Assembly (NCBI RefSeq): GCF_028335745.1
Contig: NZ_CP116477.1
Coordinates: 1,426,001-1,490,000 of the forward strand
Length of the DNA: 64,000 bases
Direction of reading: 5' to 3'
Source of the DNA: Pectobacterium sp. A5351
GTDB lineage: Bacteria > Pseudomonadota > Gammaproteobacteria > Enterobacterales > Enterobacteriaceae
Made by a program: the position numbers and the translations under genes. The notes under the pieces are model-generated. The model made no database searches. It was not told where the DNA came from and saw nothing but the letters and a program-made list of their open reading frames with translations. Below, in pieces: positions 14,664 to 22,939 of the stretch; positions within the stretch are counted from its first letter, which is position 1; each line of letters starts with the position of its first letter.

Positions 14664-15757
14664 CAGAACCCAATTTTATTGAACGCGACGCGGCGAAGAT
14701 TACCGCCGAAATGATCGCGAAATATGAAGCTGACTCAGGGAAAACACTCTATCCAGCGCAGGCCGAACGCCTGCTGATCAACCTCTTTGCTTACCGGGAA
14801 ACTTTATTGCGTAGCGCGGTCCAGGAAGCCGCCAAGCAGAACCTGGTCGCGTTTGCTCGTGCGCCGATGCTGGATTATCTGGCAGAACTGGTCGGCGTCT
14901 CCCGTTTGGCGGCGCAGCCGGCGCGTGCAGAGCTGCGTTTTACCCCCGAAGCGCCGTTAGTCAGCGATTTGCTGATTCCGGCAGGTACCCGAGTTAGCGC
15001 ATCGGACAGCGTGATTTTCACTACCGACAGCGATGCGCTGCTGAGAGCGAACGGCAGCGGCGTCACTGTAATGGCGACCTGTACTGAAAGTGGCGAAGTG
15101 GGCAATGACTGGCTGCCAGCCCAGATCAGTACGCTGCTGGATGATATTGGCGACAGCGATTTACGTGTCGTCAATATCACCAAAAGCAGCGGTGGGTCTG
15201 CGGAAGAGGATGACGATCGCCTGCGGGAACGCGTTCAACTGGCGCCGGAGTCGTTTAGCACCGCGGGATCGAAACTGGCGTATCGCTTCCATGCGATGCG
15301 GGCGCACCAAAACATTGTTGATGTCGCGGTGATGTCACCGGAACCGGGTGAGGTGGTGCTGTACCCGTTGCTCAGCACTGGTCTGCCGGACAACAGCCTG
15401 CTCTCGCTGGTGGAAAGCTTTTGCTCCGACGAGCAGGTGCGCCCGCTGACGGATTTTGTCTCCGCTAAATCCCCCACGCAGGTGGATTACGCCATCAATG
15501 CCAAATTGACGCTGTTCAACGGTGAACAGGCTAGTGTCGTTCAGGCTGCGGCGGAGAAAGCCGTGCAAGCCTGGGTTGAAACCCGTACCGCCACACTGGG
15601 GCGCGATATTGTTCCGAGCCAGATTATCGCCACGCTTTCCATTCCCGGCGTGTATCAGGTGGAACTCGTTTCACCGTCATTGATGGTGCTTGATGACAGC
15701 GAATGGGCGAACTGCACGGGCATCAATGTCAGCGTCGTCGGGGTGTCGAATGGCTGA
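14654..15757 (+). CDS. Baseplate J-like protein
   Basis: The 367-residue wedge protein of the baseplate J (gp6) family has NFIERDAAKITAEMIAKYE and YPAQAERLLINLFAYRETLL at the N-terminus. The middle RLAAQPARAELRFTPEAP block and VAVMSPEPGEVVLYPL are typical. It forms the ring of wedges that triggers sheath contraction. The GAPTDP-like middle loops and overall length match P2 gpJ (about 300) with a modest extension. Its end overlaps the I-like gene by eight bases. Confidence 0.9.
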   Translation: MALTEPNFIERDAAKITAEMIAKYEADSGKTLYPAQAERLLINLFAYRETLLRSAVQEAAKQNLVAFARAPMLDYLAELVGVSRLAAQPARAELRFTPEAPLVSDLLIPAGTRVSASDSVIFTTDSDALLRANGSGVTVMATCTESGEVGNDWLPAQISTLLDDIGDSDLRVVNITKSSGGSAEEDDDRLRERVQLAPESFSTAGSKLAYRFHAMRAHQNIVDVAVMSPEPGEVVLYPLLSTGLPDNSLLSLVESFCSDEQVRPLTDFVSAKSPTQVDYAINAKLTLFNGEQASVVQAAAEKAVQAWVETRTATLGRDIVPSQIIATLSIPGVYQVELVSPSLMVLDDSEWANCTGINVSVVGVSNG

Positions 15758-16331
15758 TTCACTACGACTGCTGCCACCGCCTCTTGCTGCCGACGCCCGC
15801 TTTCGCTCGTTGGCGGAGTTAGCCGACCGTTTCGATGACATCGATCTGAATACCTTACTGGTTTATCTGATCGATATTGCCGATAGCAGCGCATTGCCTT
15901 GGCTAGCCGAACAGTTCTCGCTGTTTGGCGACGGCTGGGAACTGGCGGAATCGGATGATTCCAAACGTGCCTTGATCAAGGCCGCTATCGATCTGCATCG
16001 CAGCAAAGGAACGCCGTGGAGCATTAAAGAGATCATCCGCCGTTTCGGCTTCGGCGAGAGCACGCTGATTGAGAACATCGGTCGCCTGAGTTACGACGGG
16101 GAAACCACCTACAACAACCTTTATGTACACGGCGACAAAGCGGCGTGGGCGGTCTATCGCGTGCTGCTAAAACAACCGATCACCAACGATCAGGCCAGAA
16201 TGTTACGCAATGCCATTGGGATGTTTGCCCCGGCACGGTGTCACCTAGCCAGCATCGAATATTGGGAAGTGCCTATCCGCTACAACCGGACGGCGACATA
16301 CGACAGTAACTACAATCATGGGAGCGCTTGA
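15750..16331 (+). CDS. Tail protein I (baseplate, fibre attachment)
   Basis: The 193-residue P2 gpI-type protein opens with MADSLRLLPPPL and has the conserved LPWLAEQFSLFGDGWELAES and HRSKGTPWSIKEIIRRFGFG motifs. It sits between the J-like protein and the fibre and is thought to connect the fibre network to the baseplate wedges. ATG 15750 inside the J-like gene's last codons is chosen; longer in-frame openings are just shadow. Its end overlaps the fibre gene's alternative start region. Confidence 0.9.
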   Translation: MADSLRLLPPPLAADARFRSLAELADRFDDIDLNTLLVYLIDIADSSALPWLAEQFSLFGDGWELAESDDSKRALIKAAIDLHRSKGTPWSIKEIIRRFGFGESTLIENIGRLSYDGETTYNNLYVHGDKAAWAVYRVLLKQPITNDQARMLRNAIGMFAPARCHLASIEYWEVPIRYNRTATYDSNYNHGSA

Positions 16332-16333
16332 AC

Positions 16334-17923
16334 ATGGCGAATTTGTCAGAGAACCCGCAATGGGTTGACGGCATTTACCAAATCGAAACGTCGGATCCGG
16401 TCGTGGGTGGACCGGACGGCGTTTCAAACCGACAGGCTAAAGAATTGGCCAATCGTACCCGCTATTTGAAAAAAGAGCAGGAAAAAACGGGCAGCGATCT
16501 GGCGACACACGCCGCCGCTGCCGACCCGCATACGCAATATGCGCCGAAGGATAATCCGACTTTCACTGGCACGCCGAAAGCGCCAACACCTGCAACCGAC
16601 AGCAATAGCCAGCAGGTGGCGACGACGGCGTTTGTGAAGTCTGTTGCGGCGGCATTAGTTAATGGTGCACCAGCAGCATTGGATACGTTGCAGGAATTAG
16701 CGAAAGCGATGGGTAACGATCCAAATTTTTCGGCTACGGTGCTGGGTGAGTTAGCTAAAAAACTGTCATTGTCAGGTGGGACTCTGACAGGAGAATTGTT
16801 GTTATCAGCGGCGAATGCGTTGCGTCTGATTTATGGTGACTATGGTGTCATCATACGTAATGACGGTAACCGCTTTTATCTCTTGTTGACGAACAAAGGT
16901 GATAAAACAGGGAGTTATAATTCGTTACGCCCACTTGATATTAATCTGGCAACGGGTGATATAACAGTTGGGCATAACCTAAACGTTACTGGATTACTCA
17001 ACGAAAAAGGCCAGCGTGTTTATAGCCCAAATAATAAACCTACAGCTGCAGATGTTGGTGCTATAACGAAATCAGATGCCGACAATAATTATGTTCGACA
17101 GGGGCTGTCCGGTGTTATTTATCAGAAAGATGAGTTGCCATGGAACAGCCCTACAGGTGTCTATTTAAAAGATAATGTCACCCATTCTTCTCTTATCTGG
17201 CATATGGGGGCAAATACTGGTTCTGCATCAGCAGCACAGTTCTATTTTGACTTTGCCAATGGTGGGATAAAGTATCGTAGCTCTCGGGATAATTTTGGTT
17301 TTGAAAAAACGTGGGCGCGTATTTATAGCGATCAGGATAAACCTACCGCCGCTGATGTTGGTGCTGTGGCTAATGCTGTCGGTGCTATCGGCGCAAACCC
17401 ATCCAATACGGATGAATATTTATCTCAATTAGCTCAGCGACAAGAGATGGGGAGTAGACGATTTGCTGACGGAGTTTGGAAAACACATATTTCCGTCCGG
17501 CACCTCGGCGGAATACCGGAAAACGGGGATGCCAATAATACGCTATATGGCTTTGCTGTTATTGACGAAAATTTGCAGTCAAATTCATATGATATATCGA
17601 TATACAAACAGAACAATGGTACGTGGCTTAAGCCCGTACAGATCTACCACTCAGGTAACAAACCCTCTGCATCTGATATTGGTGCATTGACGTTAACGGA
17701 AGCTGATGCTCGTTATTTAGGGAAAAGTAGTGGTATTCAAGATGTTCGTTTGGGTGCATTAAGTTCTATTAATGCTTGGCGTGGACCTGGTTTTTCAGAT
17801 TCTGCTGGATATGTAATGACGGCAATAATAAATCAGAATCATGATGAATACATTGACACACTGGCCCGCAGACCATTTCAGAAATTGGTTAATGGTACAT
17901 GGCTAACAGTAGAGGTTGAATGA
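16334..17923 (+). CDS. Tail fibre (expressed variant)
   Basis: The fibre, 529 residues from ATG 16334, has a phage tail-fibre N-terminus (LSENPQWVDGIYQIETSDPV) that anchors to the baseplate. A collagen-like repeated middle follows, with several KPTAADVGAIT units. The distal part (about 345-529) is unrelated to the opposite-strand cassette and should decide target-cell specificity. Residues about 235-345 are nearly identical to a stretch of the silent cassette in inverted orientation. In carotovoricin Er, DNA inversion in the fibre gene alters the host range. Here no gix-type site is visible in the gene, although the partner cassette has one. A TTG two codons upstream (16328) is an alternative start. 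Confidence 0.88.
   Translation: MANLSENPQWVDGIYQIETSDPVVGGPDGVSNRQAKELANRTRYLKKEQEKTGSDLATHAAAADPHTQYAPKDNPTFTGTPKAPTPATDSNSQQVATTAFVKSVAAALVNGAPAALDTLQELAKAMGNDPNFSATVLGELAKKLSLSGGTLTGELLLSAANALRLIYGDYGVIIRNDGNRFYLLLTNKGDKTGSYNSLRPLDINLATGDITVGHNLNVTGLLNEKGQRVYSPNNKPTAADVGAITKSDADNNYVRQGLSGVIYQKDELPWNSPTGVYLKDNVTHSSLIWHMGANTGSASAAQFYFDFANGGIKYRSSRDNFGFEKTWARIYSDQDKPTAADVGAVANAVGAIGANPSNTDEYLSQLAQRQEMGSRRFADGVWKTHISVRHLGGIPENGDANNTLYGFAVIDENLQSNSYDISIYKQNNGTWLKPVQIYHSGNKPSASDIGALTLTEADARYLGKSSGIQDVRLGALSSINAWRGPGFSDSAGYVMTAIINQNHDEYIDTLARRPFQKLVNGTWLTVEVE
17036..17366 (+). repeat. Long inverted repeat, copy 1 (expressed fibre)
   Basis: About 330 bp is nearly identical, by eye well above 90 percent, to the reverse complement of 23428-23757. 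It encodes the same fibre segment, from KPTAADVGAIT to KPTAADVGA. Homologous recombination between the copies would swap the distal fibre parts. Confidence 0.9.
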
Positions 17924-17936
17924 AGTGAATAATTTT

Positions 17937-18449
17937 ATGAAGTTTAAAAAATACACACCCAAAAATAAAAAGGAACTATTAAATTACAACGCAATATTTT
18001 TAATCAGTGATTCAGGAGATGACTGGTATGAGTGCCAAAATAGGTTTTCAAAAAATACAATCAAAGTGATGTATGATGAAAATAATGTTGTCCGCTCTTT
18101 ATCAAAAGATGTATCTTCATTTTTTCCTATCGAAATGAGTGTAGCGGAATTAACCGATGTGCCTGATAAGGCTGATATTAATGGTGGGTGGGTTTTTGAT
18201 GGAAATTCAGTGATTCCACGTGTTTACACCCTAGCTGAAAACATCGAAAGGGCAGATGATAAAAAGAAATTACTGTTGAATCTCATTAACCAAGATGTTA
18301 TCCCCTTACAGGATGCCGTAGATTTAGGTATTGCAAGTGAAGAAGAAGAAAACAAGTTAAATGCATGGAAAAAATATCGGGTGCTGCTGATGCGTCTTGA
18401 TACATCAAAAGCCCCCGACGTTGAATGGCCTGAAGAACCTGTTAGTTAA
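17937..18449 (+). CDS. Tail fibre assembly chaperone (Tfa-like), expressed cassette
   Basis: The 170-residue protein ends in ENKLNAWKKYRVLLMRLDTS and PDVEWPEEP, the C-terminal signature of phage tail-fibre assembly proteins (Caudo_TAP). These help the distal fibre trimerise and are specific for their own fibre tip. The N-terminal half is unlike the silent copy, as expected for matched fibre-chaperone pairs. The region is AT-rich compared with the baseplate genes. ATG 17937 is used because it follows GAAG at a suitable distance; in-frame TTG 17916 and GTG 17925 overlap or abut the fibre stop. It is convergent with the silent chaperone gene, whose stop lies 2 bp away. Confidence 0.85.
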   Translation: MKFKKYTPKNKKELLNYNAIFLISDSGDDWYECQNRFSKNTIKVMYDENNVVRSLSKDVSSFFPIEMSVAELTDVPDKADINGGWVFDGNSVIPRVYTLAENIERADDKKKLLLNLINQDVIPLQDAVDLGIASEEEENKLNAWKKYRVLLMRLDTSKAPDVEWPEEPVS

Positions 18450-18450
18450 A

Positions 18451-18630
18451 TTATGCTAAGGATGGCACATCAGGGAAAATAATTTCATCTGAATTAACAT
18501 CAACTCGACTGAGCTGTAAGCGGTAAGTTTTCCACGCTTTCAGCTCATTTTTTTCTTCTTCCGTTGCCAGGTTTAGCTCAACGGCGTCACTGAGTACCTG
18601 AATGCGCTCACTTGCTTGAGATAATCTGGT
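18451..18630 (-). pseudogene. Silent fibre-assembly chaperone, 3' part (split by IS)
   Basis: Minus-strand sequence from the IS junction encodes RLSQASERIQVLSDAVELN and ELKAWKTYRLQLSRVDV, ending PDVPSLA. This is the missing C-terminus of the chaperone at 22496-22939. Removing the IS and one GGT copy joins the two parts in frame. Expression would need both inversion and IS loss. Confidence 0.9.
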
Positions 18631-18693
18631 TGATCCTACCCGCCAATAGTGGACACGCGACTAAGTGAGTAAACTCTCTACCAGAGGTGACTC

Positions 18694-18993
18694 ATGACGA
18701 AACCCGTATCAACCAATAAAAAACCACGTAAGCAGCATACGCCTGAATTTCGCAACGAAGCCCTGAAGCTTGCAGAACGCATCGGTGTTGCTGCCGCTGC
18801 TCGTGAACTCAGTCTGTACGAATCCCAGCTTTATAACTGGCGTAGCAAGCAGCAGAGCCAGACAATTTCCTCTGAGCGAGAGAGTGAGCAGGCAGCAGAA
18901 ATTGCCCGCCTCAAGCGCCAACTGGCGGAGAGGGATGAGGAGCTGGCCATTCTCCAAAAGGCCGCGACATACTTTGCAAAGCGCCTGAAATGA
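18694..18993 (+). CDS. IS3-family OrfA
   Basis: The 99-residue helix-turn-helix protein ([29 protein letters not shown]) has a C-terminal leucine zipper ([20 protein letters not shown]). It binds the IS ends. Its TGA overlaps the orfB ATG (ATGA), and ribosomal frameshifting near the zipper would give the active OrfAB fusion. Confidence 0.92.
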   Translation: MTKPVSTNKKPRKQHTPEFRNEALKLAERIGVAAAARELSLYESQLYNWRSKQQSQTISSERESEQAAEIARLKRQLAERDEELAILQKAATYFAKRLK

Positions 18994-19844
18994 AGTATGT
19001 CTTTATCGAACAACATCGGGCTGAGTTAAGTATCAAAGCCATGTGTCGGGTGCTCAGAGTCGCGCGCAGCGGTTGGTATGTCTGGCGTTGTCGCCGTCAT
19101 CAGGTCAACTCGCGTCAGCGATTCCGGATTGTCTGCGATGCTGCCGTCAGCAAGGCATTCAGTCACGCCAAACAGTGGTACGGCGCCCCACGACTGGCAG
19201 ATGAACTGCCACACTATAACGTGAAAACCATTGCTGCCAGTCTTCGCCGTCAGGGGCTGCGGGCAAAAGCCGCCCGGAAGTTCAGCCCGGTCAGCTACCG
19301 GGAGCACGGGCTACCTGTGTCTGAAAATCTGCTGAAGCGAGACGTTATCGCCAGCGGCCCGAATCAAAAATGGGCAGGAGATATCACTGACTTACGTACG
19401 GATGAAGGCTGGCTGTATCTGGCGGTGGTCATTGACCTGTGGTCGCGTGCCGTTGTCGGCTGGTCGATGTCATCGAGAATGACGGCTGAGCTGGTATGTA
19501 ATGCCCTGCACATGGCACTGTGGAGACGAAAACGGCCTCAAAATGTCATTATTCACACCGATCGCGGCGGTCAGTACTGTTCAGCAGACTATCAGACCAT
19601 GCTGAAAAGCTATAATCTGCGAGGGAGCATGAGCGCAAAAGGTTGCTGCTACGATAATGCCTGCGCGGAAAGCTTCTTTCACTCACTGAAAGTGGAATGC
19701 ATCCACGGTGAGTCCTTTGCCAGCCGGGAAATAATGCGAACAGCGGTGTTTAATTATATCGAGTGTGATTACAATCGGTGGCGTCGCCACAGTGCATGCG
19801 GCGGTATCAGCCCGGAACAGTTTGAAAACCAGAACCTCGCTTAG
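18990..19844 (+). CDS. IS3-family OrfB transposase
   Basis: The 284-residue integrase-type catalytic protein has an HTH_21 region ([15 protein letters not shown]) and an rve core with the DDE residues in [26 protein letters not shown] and [14 protein letters not shown]. It ends with [16 protein letters not shown], typical of the IS3 group. It is intact. Its stop TAG lies within the 9-bp target duplicated by the IS10-group insertion (CGCTTAGGG). Confidence 0.93.
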   Translation: MKYVFIEQHRAELSIKAMCRVLRVARSGWYVWRCRRHQVNSRQRFRIVCDAAVSKAFSHAKQWYGAPRLADELPHYNVKTIAASLRRQGLRAKAARKFSPVSYREHGLPVSENLLKRDVIASGPNQKWAGDITDLRTDEGWLYLAVVIDLWSRAVVGWSMSSRMTAELVCNALHMALWRRKRPQNVIIHTDRGGQYCSADYQTMLKSYNLRGSMSAKGCCYDNACAESFFHSLKVECIHGESFASREIMRTAVFNYIECDYNRWRRHSACGGISPEQFENQNLA

Positions 19845-19871
19845 GGCTGAGGGATCCCCACAAAATTACCA

Positions 19872-21080
19872 TTAATAAACCAGCACCATACTTCGGTAGG
19901 TGCTGGCGAGTTGAACTAAGATACTCTCCAGTTTTACACGCCTTAATATTCGCTCTGAATGTCGCAACACATTTTCTGCCAACGTCAGAAACGATATCAC
20001 TCTACGCTTTTTGACGCTGTTTGCCTGATAGTGGAGGTGAAGTCCTTTATTCTCAAAGTGATAGCCCAATAACCAGAGGACTATCGATGCCAGTGTTGCC
20101 AGCAGGCTTAGCACCCACAGTCGCTCCCCGCTTTTGCTTCCACTGGCTCGTAGTCCAAAGCCAAATCGCTCGCTTTTTTCATCTCGAAAGTTTTGTTCAA
20201 TCTGCATTCTCCTGCTGTAGAGCTTCATGATTTCACGGGGCTTAAATTCATCTGTGCTGGTAAATATCAGCCACGGCTCTTTGGCTGACGCACGTTGCTC
20301 TTTTTCCACGGTCGGATAGCCCGGTTTCCCTCTGGCTCGTTTGCTTTTTCGCCCTTTTGACGCTTTCTTGTGAAGAAAAAAATGTCCATCGCATTGCGCA
20401 TATTTAGCGCGTGCCAGTGTGCCCGCTCCCAGATATTTTGCCTGCGCTGTTCCCTCGCAGTCTTTTACGGTCATCCAGTTCTCTTTGTCATGATGAAGGC
20501 TAAATTTAACCGTCCCTCTGATTCGACCAATAAAACTCCATCCCAGAAATTTGATATGCCGGAACCACGCGCTTTGAAAACCTGCATCGGTAATGACGGT
20601 GACTCGGGTATTCGGCGCGACAGCTTCCGCAAGGGCGTCAAGAAAGGTATTTTGTATCAGTACATTATTTTGTTTTTTTAACGGGACAACCTGACTCATT
20701 AAGGGGATGGCGCGCCCATCACAGATAAGGCTGGCACGGAGAACATGATATTCCTTACAGGGATAGCCGCTCCAGTCAACGGCGATGACGCACCACGACA
20801 TAGGTTTCGTCATCATAGAAACAATATTATTAAATATCAGAGGGATATCACGATGAAGCGATGTGTTGCCGAGAAGACGGTCAATGCGTTTTATTTTATC
20901 CTTGACGCGAGCGGTCCCCGGCAGGTGACGTCCAATGCTGGTAAGGGAAAGTGTCGCGCCGTTCATCAGGGCAACGGTGGAATCGATAATGGCATTTTGC
21001 CGATATTGGTGCGTTGAGGCTAAAGCGTGACGGAAAAAAGTCTGGCATACTTTACGGCTGAGGGATCCCCACAAAATCAT
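19872..21080 (-). pseudogene. IS10-group transposase A, 5' end displaced by element B
   Basis: The 402-residue frame is a full IS4/IS10 DDE transposase apart from its first codons. The Asp residues lie in IAVDWSGYPCKEYH and ITDAGFQSAWFRH, and the YREK-type signature in YSRRMQIEQNFRDEKSERFG carries the Glu. The native ATG (rc at 22375, M-P-A-R-K) is now separated by element B. The frame reopens with an ATG in the left end of element B (MILWGSLS), so a nearly normal protein could still be made if it were transcribed. It is about 80 percent like the transposase in element B. Confidence 0.85.
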
Positions 21081-22358
21081 CGCTAATAAACCAGCACCAT
21101 ATTTCGGTAGGTGCTGGTGAGTTGGGCTAAAATACTCTCCAGCTTCACTCGCCTGATTATTCGCGGTGAATGCCGCAGTACATTTTCCGCCAGTGTCAAA
21201 AACGATATCACTCTTCGACTTTTAAGGCTGTTCGCCTGATAATGAAGATGAAGACCTTTATTTTCAAAATGATATCCTAATAACCAGAGAACAATTGATG
21301 CCAGTGTTGCCAGCAAACTCAGCACCCAAAGCCGCTCACCCGTTTTGCTTCCACAGGCGCGTAAGCCAAAGCCAAATCTCTCACTCTTTTCATCGCGAAA
21401 GTTTTGTTCAATCTGCATTCTCCTGCTGTAGAGTTTCATAATTTCATGGGGCTTGAATTCATCAGTACTGGTAAATAGCAGCCACGGCTCTTTAGCTGAC
21501 GCACGCTGTTCTTTTTCTGTTGTGGGATGGCTCGGTTTCCCTTTGCGACGTTGGCTTTTTCGGCCTTTCGGCGCTTTTTTATAAAGATAAAAATGTCCGT
21601 TGCATTGCGCCTTTTTTGAACGCGCCAGCGTTCCGGCTCCCAGATATTCCGCGCGCGCCGTGCCAGTACAGTCTTTCACGTTCAGCCAGCGTTCCGGGCC
21701 ATGATGAAGGCAAAATTTTACGTTTCCCCGGATGCGACCAATAAAGTCCCATCCCAGTGCTTTGATATGCCGAAACCATTCATTGTGGAAGCCCGCGTCG
21801 GTGATGAGGGTGACTTTCATTTGCGGGGCAATAGCACAGGCAAGCGCGTCAAGAAAGGCTTTCTGTATCAAAATATTGTTTTGCTTTTCTGACGGAACCA
21901 CCTGACTCATCAAGGGGATAGCGCGGCCATCACAGACAAGGCTGGCACGCAGGACATGAAAATCCTGAGAGGGATAGCCACTCCAGTCGACGGCAATAAC
22001 ACACCACGGCATGTTTTTGGTCATCATGGATGTAATCTGATTAAATATTTTCGGGATATCGTGATGAAGCGCAGTGTTTCCCAAAAGGCGGTCAACCCGT
22101 TTTATTTTATCTTTCACGCGAGCAGGGCCGGGTAAATAACGCCCGATGCAGGTGAGTGAAAGCGTGGCACCGCTTATCAACGCAGCGGTGGAATCAATAA
22201 GCGCATGTTGTCGATATTGATGTGTTGAAGCTAAAGCGTGACGGAAAAAAGTCTGGCATACTTTACGGACAGGCATAGGGTGATCTCATTGAATTTTTTG
22301 GCGAAAATCAGTAGATCATAAAACTCTATGCCTGTCTTGTTTTCTGGGGATTCCTCAG
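21058..22358 (-). mobile_element. IS10-group element B (1301 bp), inserted into element A
   Basis: The ends are CTGAGGGATCCCC (21058-21070) and GGGGATTCCTCAG (22346-22358), with 9-bp duplication ACTTTACGG (21049-21057 and 22359-22367). The insertion is a few codons into the transposase of the related element A. The duplicated right-end sequence (TGATCTCATTGA, CATAAAACTCTATGCCTGTC) is seen twice, at 22281-22334 and 22381-22434. All features of a complete element are present. Confidence 0.93.
21083..22276 (-). CDS. IS10-group transposase B (intact)
   Basis: The 397-residue IS4-family, IS10-group transposase begins MPVRKVCQTFF. It has the DDE residues in VIAVDWSGYPSQDFH, LITDAGFHNEWFRH and the signature YSRRMQIEQNFRDEKSER. 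It would catalyse cut-and-paste transposition through hairpin intermediates. It is complete from its native ATG to stop and bounded by matching terminal repeats, so element B is the youngest and probably active layer of this nest. Confidence 0.92.
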   Translation of the reverse strand: MPVRKVCQTFFRHALASTHQYRQHALIDSTAALISGATLSLTCIGRYLPGPARVKDKIKRVDRLLGNTALHHDIPKIFNQITSMMTKNMPWCVIAVDWSGYPSQDFHVLRASLVCDGRAIPLMSQVVPSEKQNNILIQKAFLDALACAIAPQMKVTLITDAGFHNEWFRHIKALGWDFIGRIRGNVKFCLHHGPERWLNVKDCTGTARAEYLGAGTLARSKKAQCNGHFYLYKKAPKGRKSQRRKGKPSHPTTEKEQRASAKEPWLLFTSTDEFKPHEIMKLYSRRMQIEQNFRDEKSERFGFGLRACGSKTGERLWVLSLLATLASIVLWLLGYHFENKGLHLHYQANSLKSRRVISFLTLAENVLRHSPRIIRRVKLESILAQLTSTYRNMVLVY

Positions 22359-22495
22359 ACTTTACGGGCAGGCATAGAGGTGATCTCATTGAGTTTTTTG
22401 GCGAAAATCAGTAGATCATAAAACTCTATGCCTGTCTCGTTTTCTGGGGATTCGTCAGCGCTTAGGGCTGTGTCCACATTACGTGGGTAGGATCA

Positions 22496-22939
22496 GGTAT
22501 TAAATTCCACTTTTTTATTTGCAATTAATACCTGGCGTTGAGCTTCCAAATCGGTTACCCATTTTCCATCTTCCCATTTATCAAATTCAGAGGTCGGTAC
22601 CAATAAAGTCTGATTGGCTTGCAATTCGCCCATATCCGTAACCTTATGGGGTTGACGGGTTTCCGTATTATAAACAGTCTGCCCACGGTAGTCAGATACG
22701 TGCTCCCACTGCTTTCCATCTGCACTGCGCCTTAGAGCCAAATCTGCCTGAGGAAGTTCTGGAACATCAATGTAACTCCCTGCAGGCACACCTACACCAA
22801 TAGGCAAATATTCATAATTCGCACTAATATACTCTCGACTTGTTGGATGAGTCTGATAAATAGTAATCCAACCCGCCTGAACACTAAATCCTGATTCATT
22901 CATTTTTGCTGCTTTCACTTCAATAGAATAATTTTTCAT
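22496..22939 (-). pseudogene. Silent fibre-assembly chaperone, 5' part (split by IS)
   Basis: This gives 148 codons of a Tfa-like protein (QAGWITIYQTHPTSREYISA, ELPQADLALRRSADGKQWEH, TEFDKWEDGKWV-type middle). It ends at the IS junction with VEFNT and a stop supplied by the IS end. The C-terminal half is at 18451-18630. It overlaps the silent fibre stop (ATGA-type). It is matched to the silent fibre tip and lies on the strand that is read only after inversion. Confidence 0.9.

Larger units (their letters stand above)
19847..22458 (-). mobile_element. IS10-group (IS4 family) element A, interrupted
   Basis: The ends CTGAGGGATCCCC (19847-19859) and GGGGATTCGTCAG (22446-22458) are IS10-type terminal repeats. 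The 9-bp duplication CGCTTAGGG flanks it (19838-19846 and 22459-22467) and fits the IS10 target preference. Removing element B leaves 1302 bp. It lies just after orfB of the IS3-family element. Confidence 0.93.
18631..22495 (+). mobile_element. IS3-family insertion sequence, interrupted by two nested IS10-group elements
   Basis: The ends are TGATCCTACC at the left and GGTAGGATCA at the right, flanked by a 3-bp GGT duplication (18628-18630 and 22496-22498). Without the inner elements it is about 1244 bp, with orfA and orfB on the plus strand. The sequence resembles ISEhe3-like members of the IS3 group, a judgement made from memory of the family. The IS10-group insertion is just after the orfB stop, so the transposase genes are intact. 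The right terminal repeat is separated from the rest by 2.6 kb. Confidence 0.93.

Noticed and set aside
16719..16745. Weak resemblance to a gix site in the expressed fibre gene (GATCCAAATTTTTCGGC).
   Set aside because: One half matches only in CCAAA, the central spacing is off by one and the core AAACC/GGTTT is missing.
17500..17525. CACCTCGGCGG as a possible second invertase site.
   Set aside because: Only the central bases resemble gix; the AAACC and GGTTT arms are absent and it lies deep in the distal fibre.
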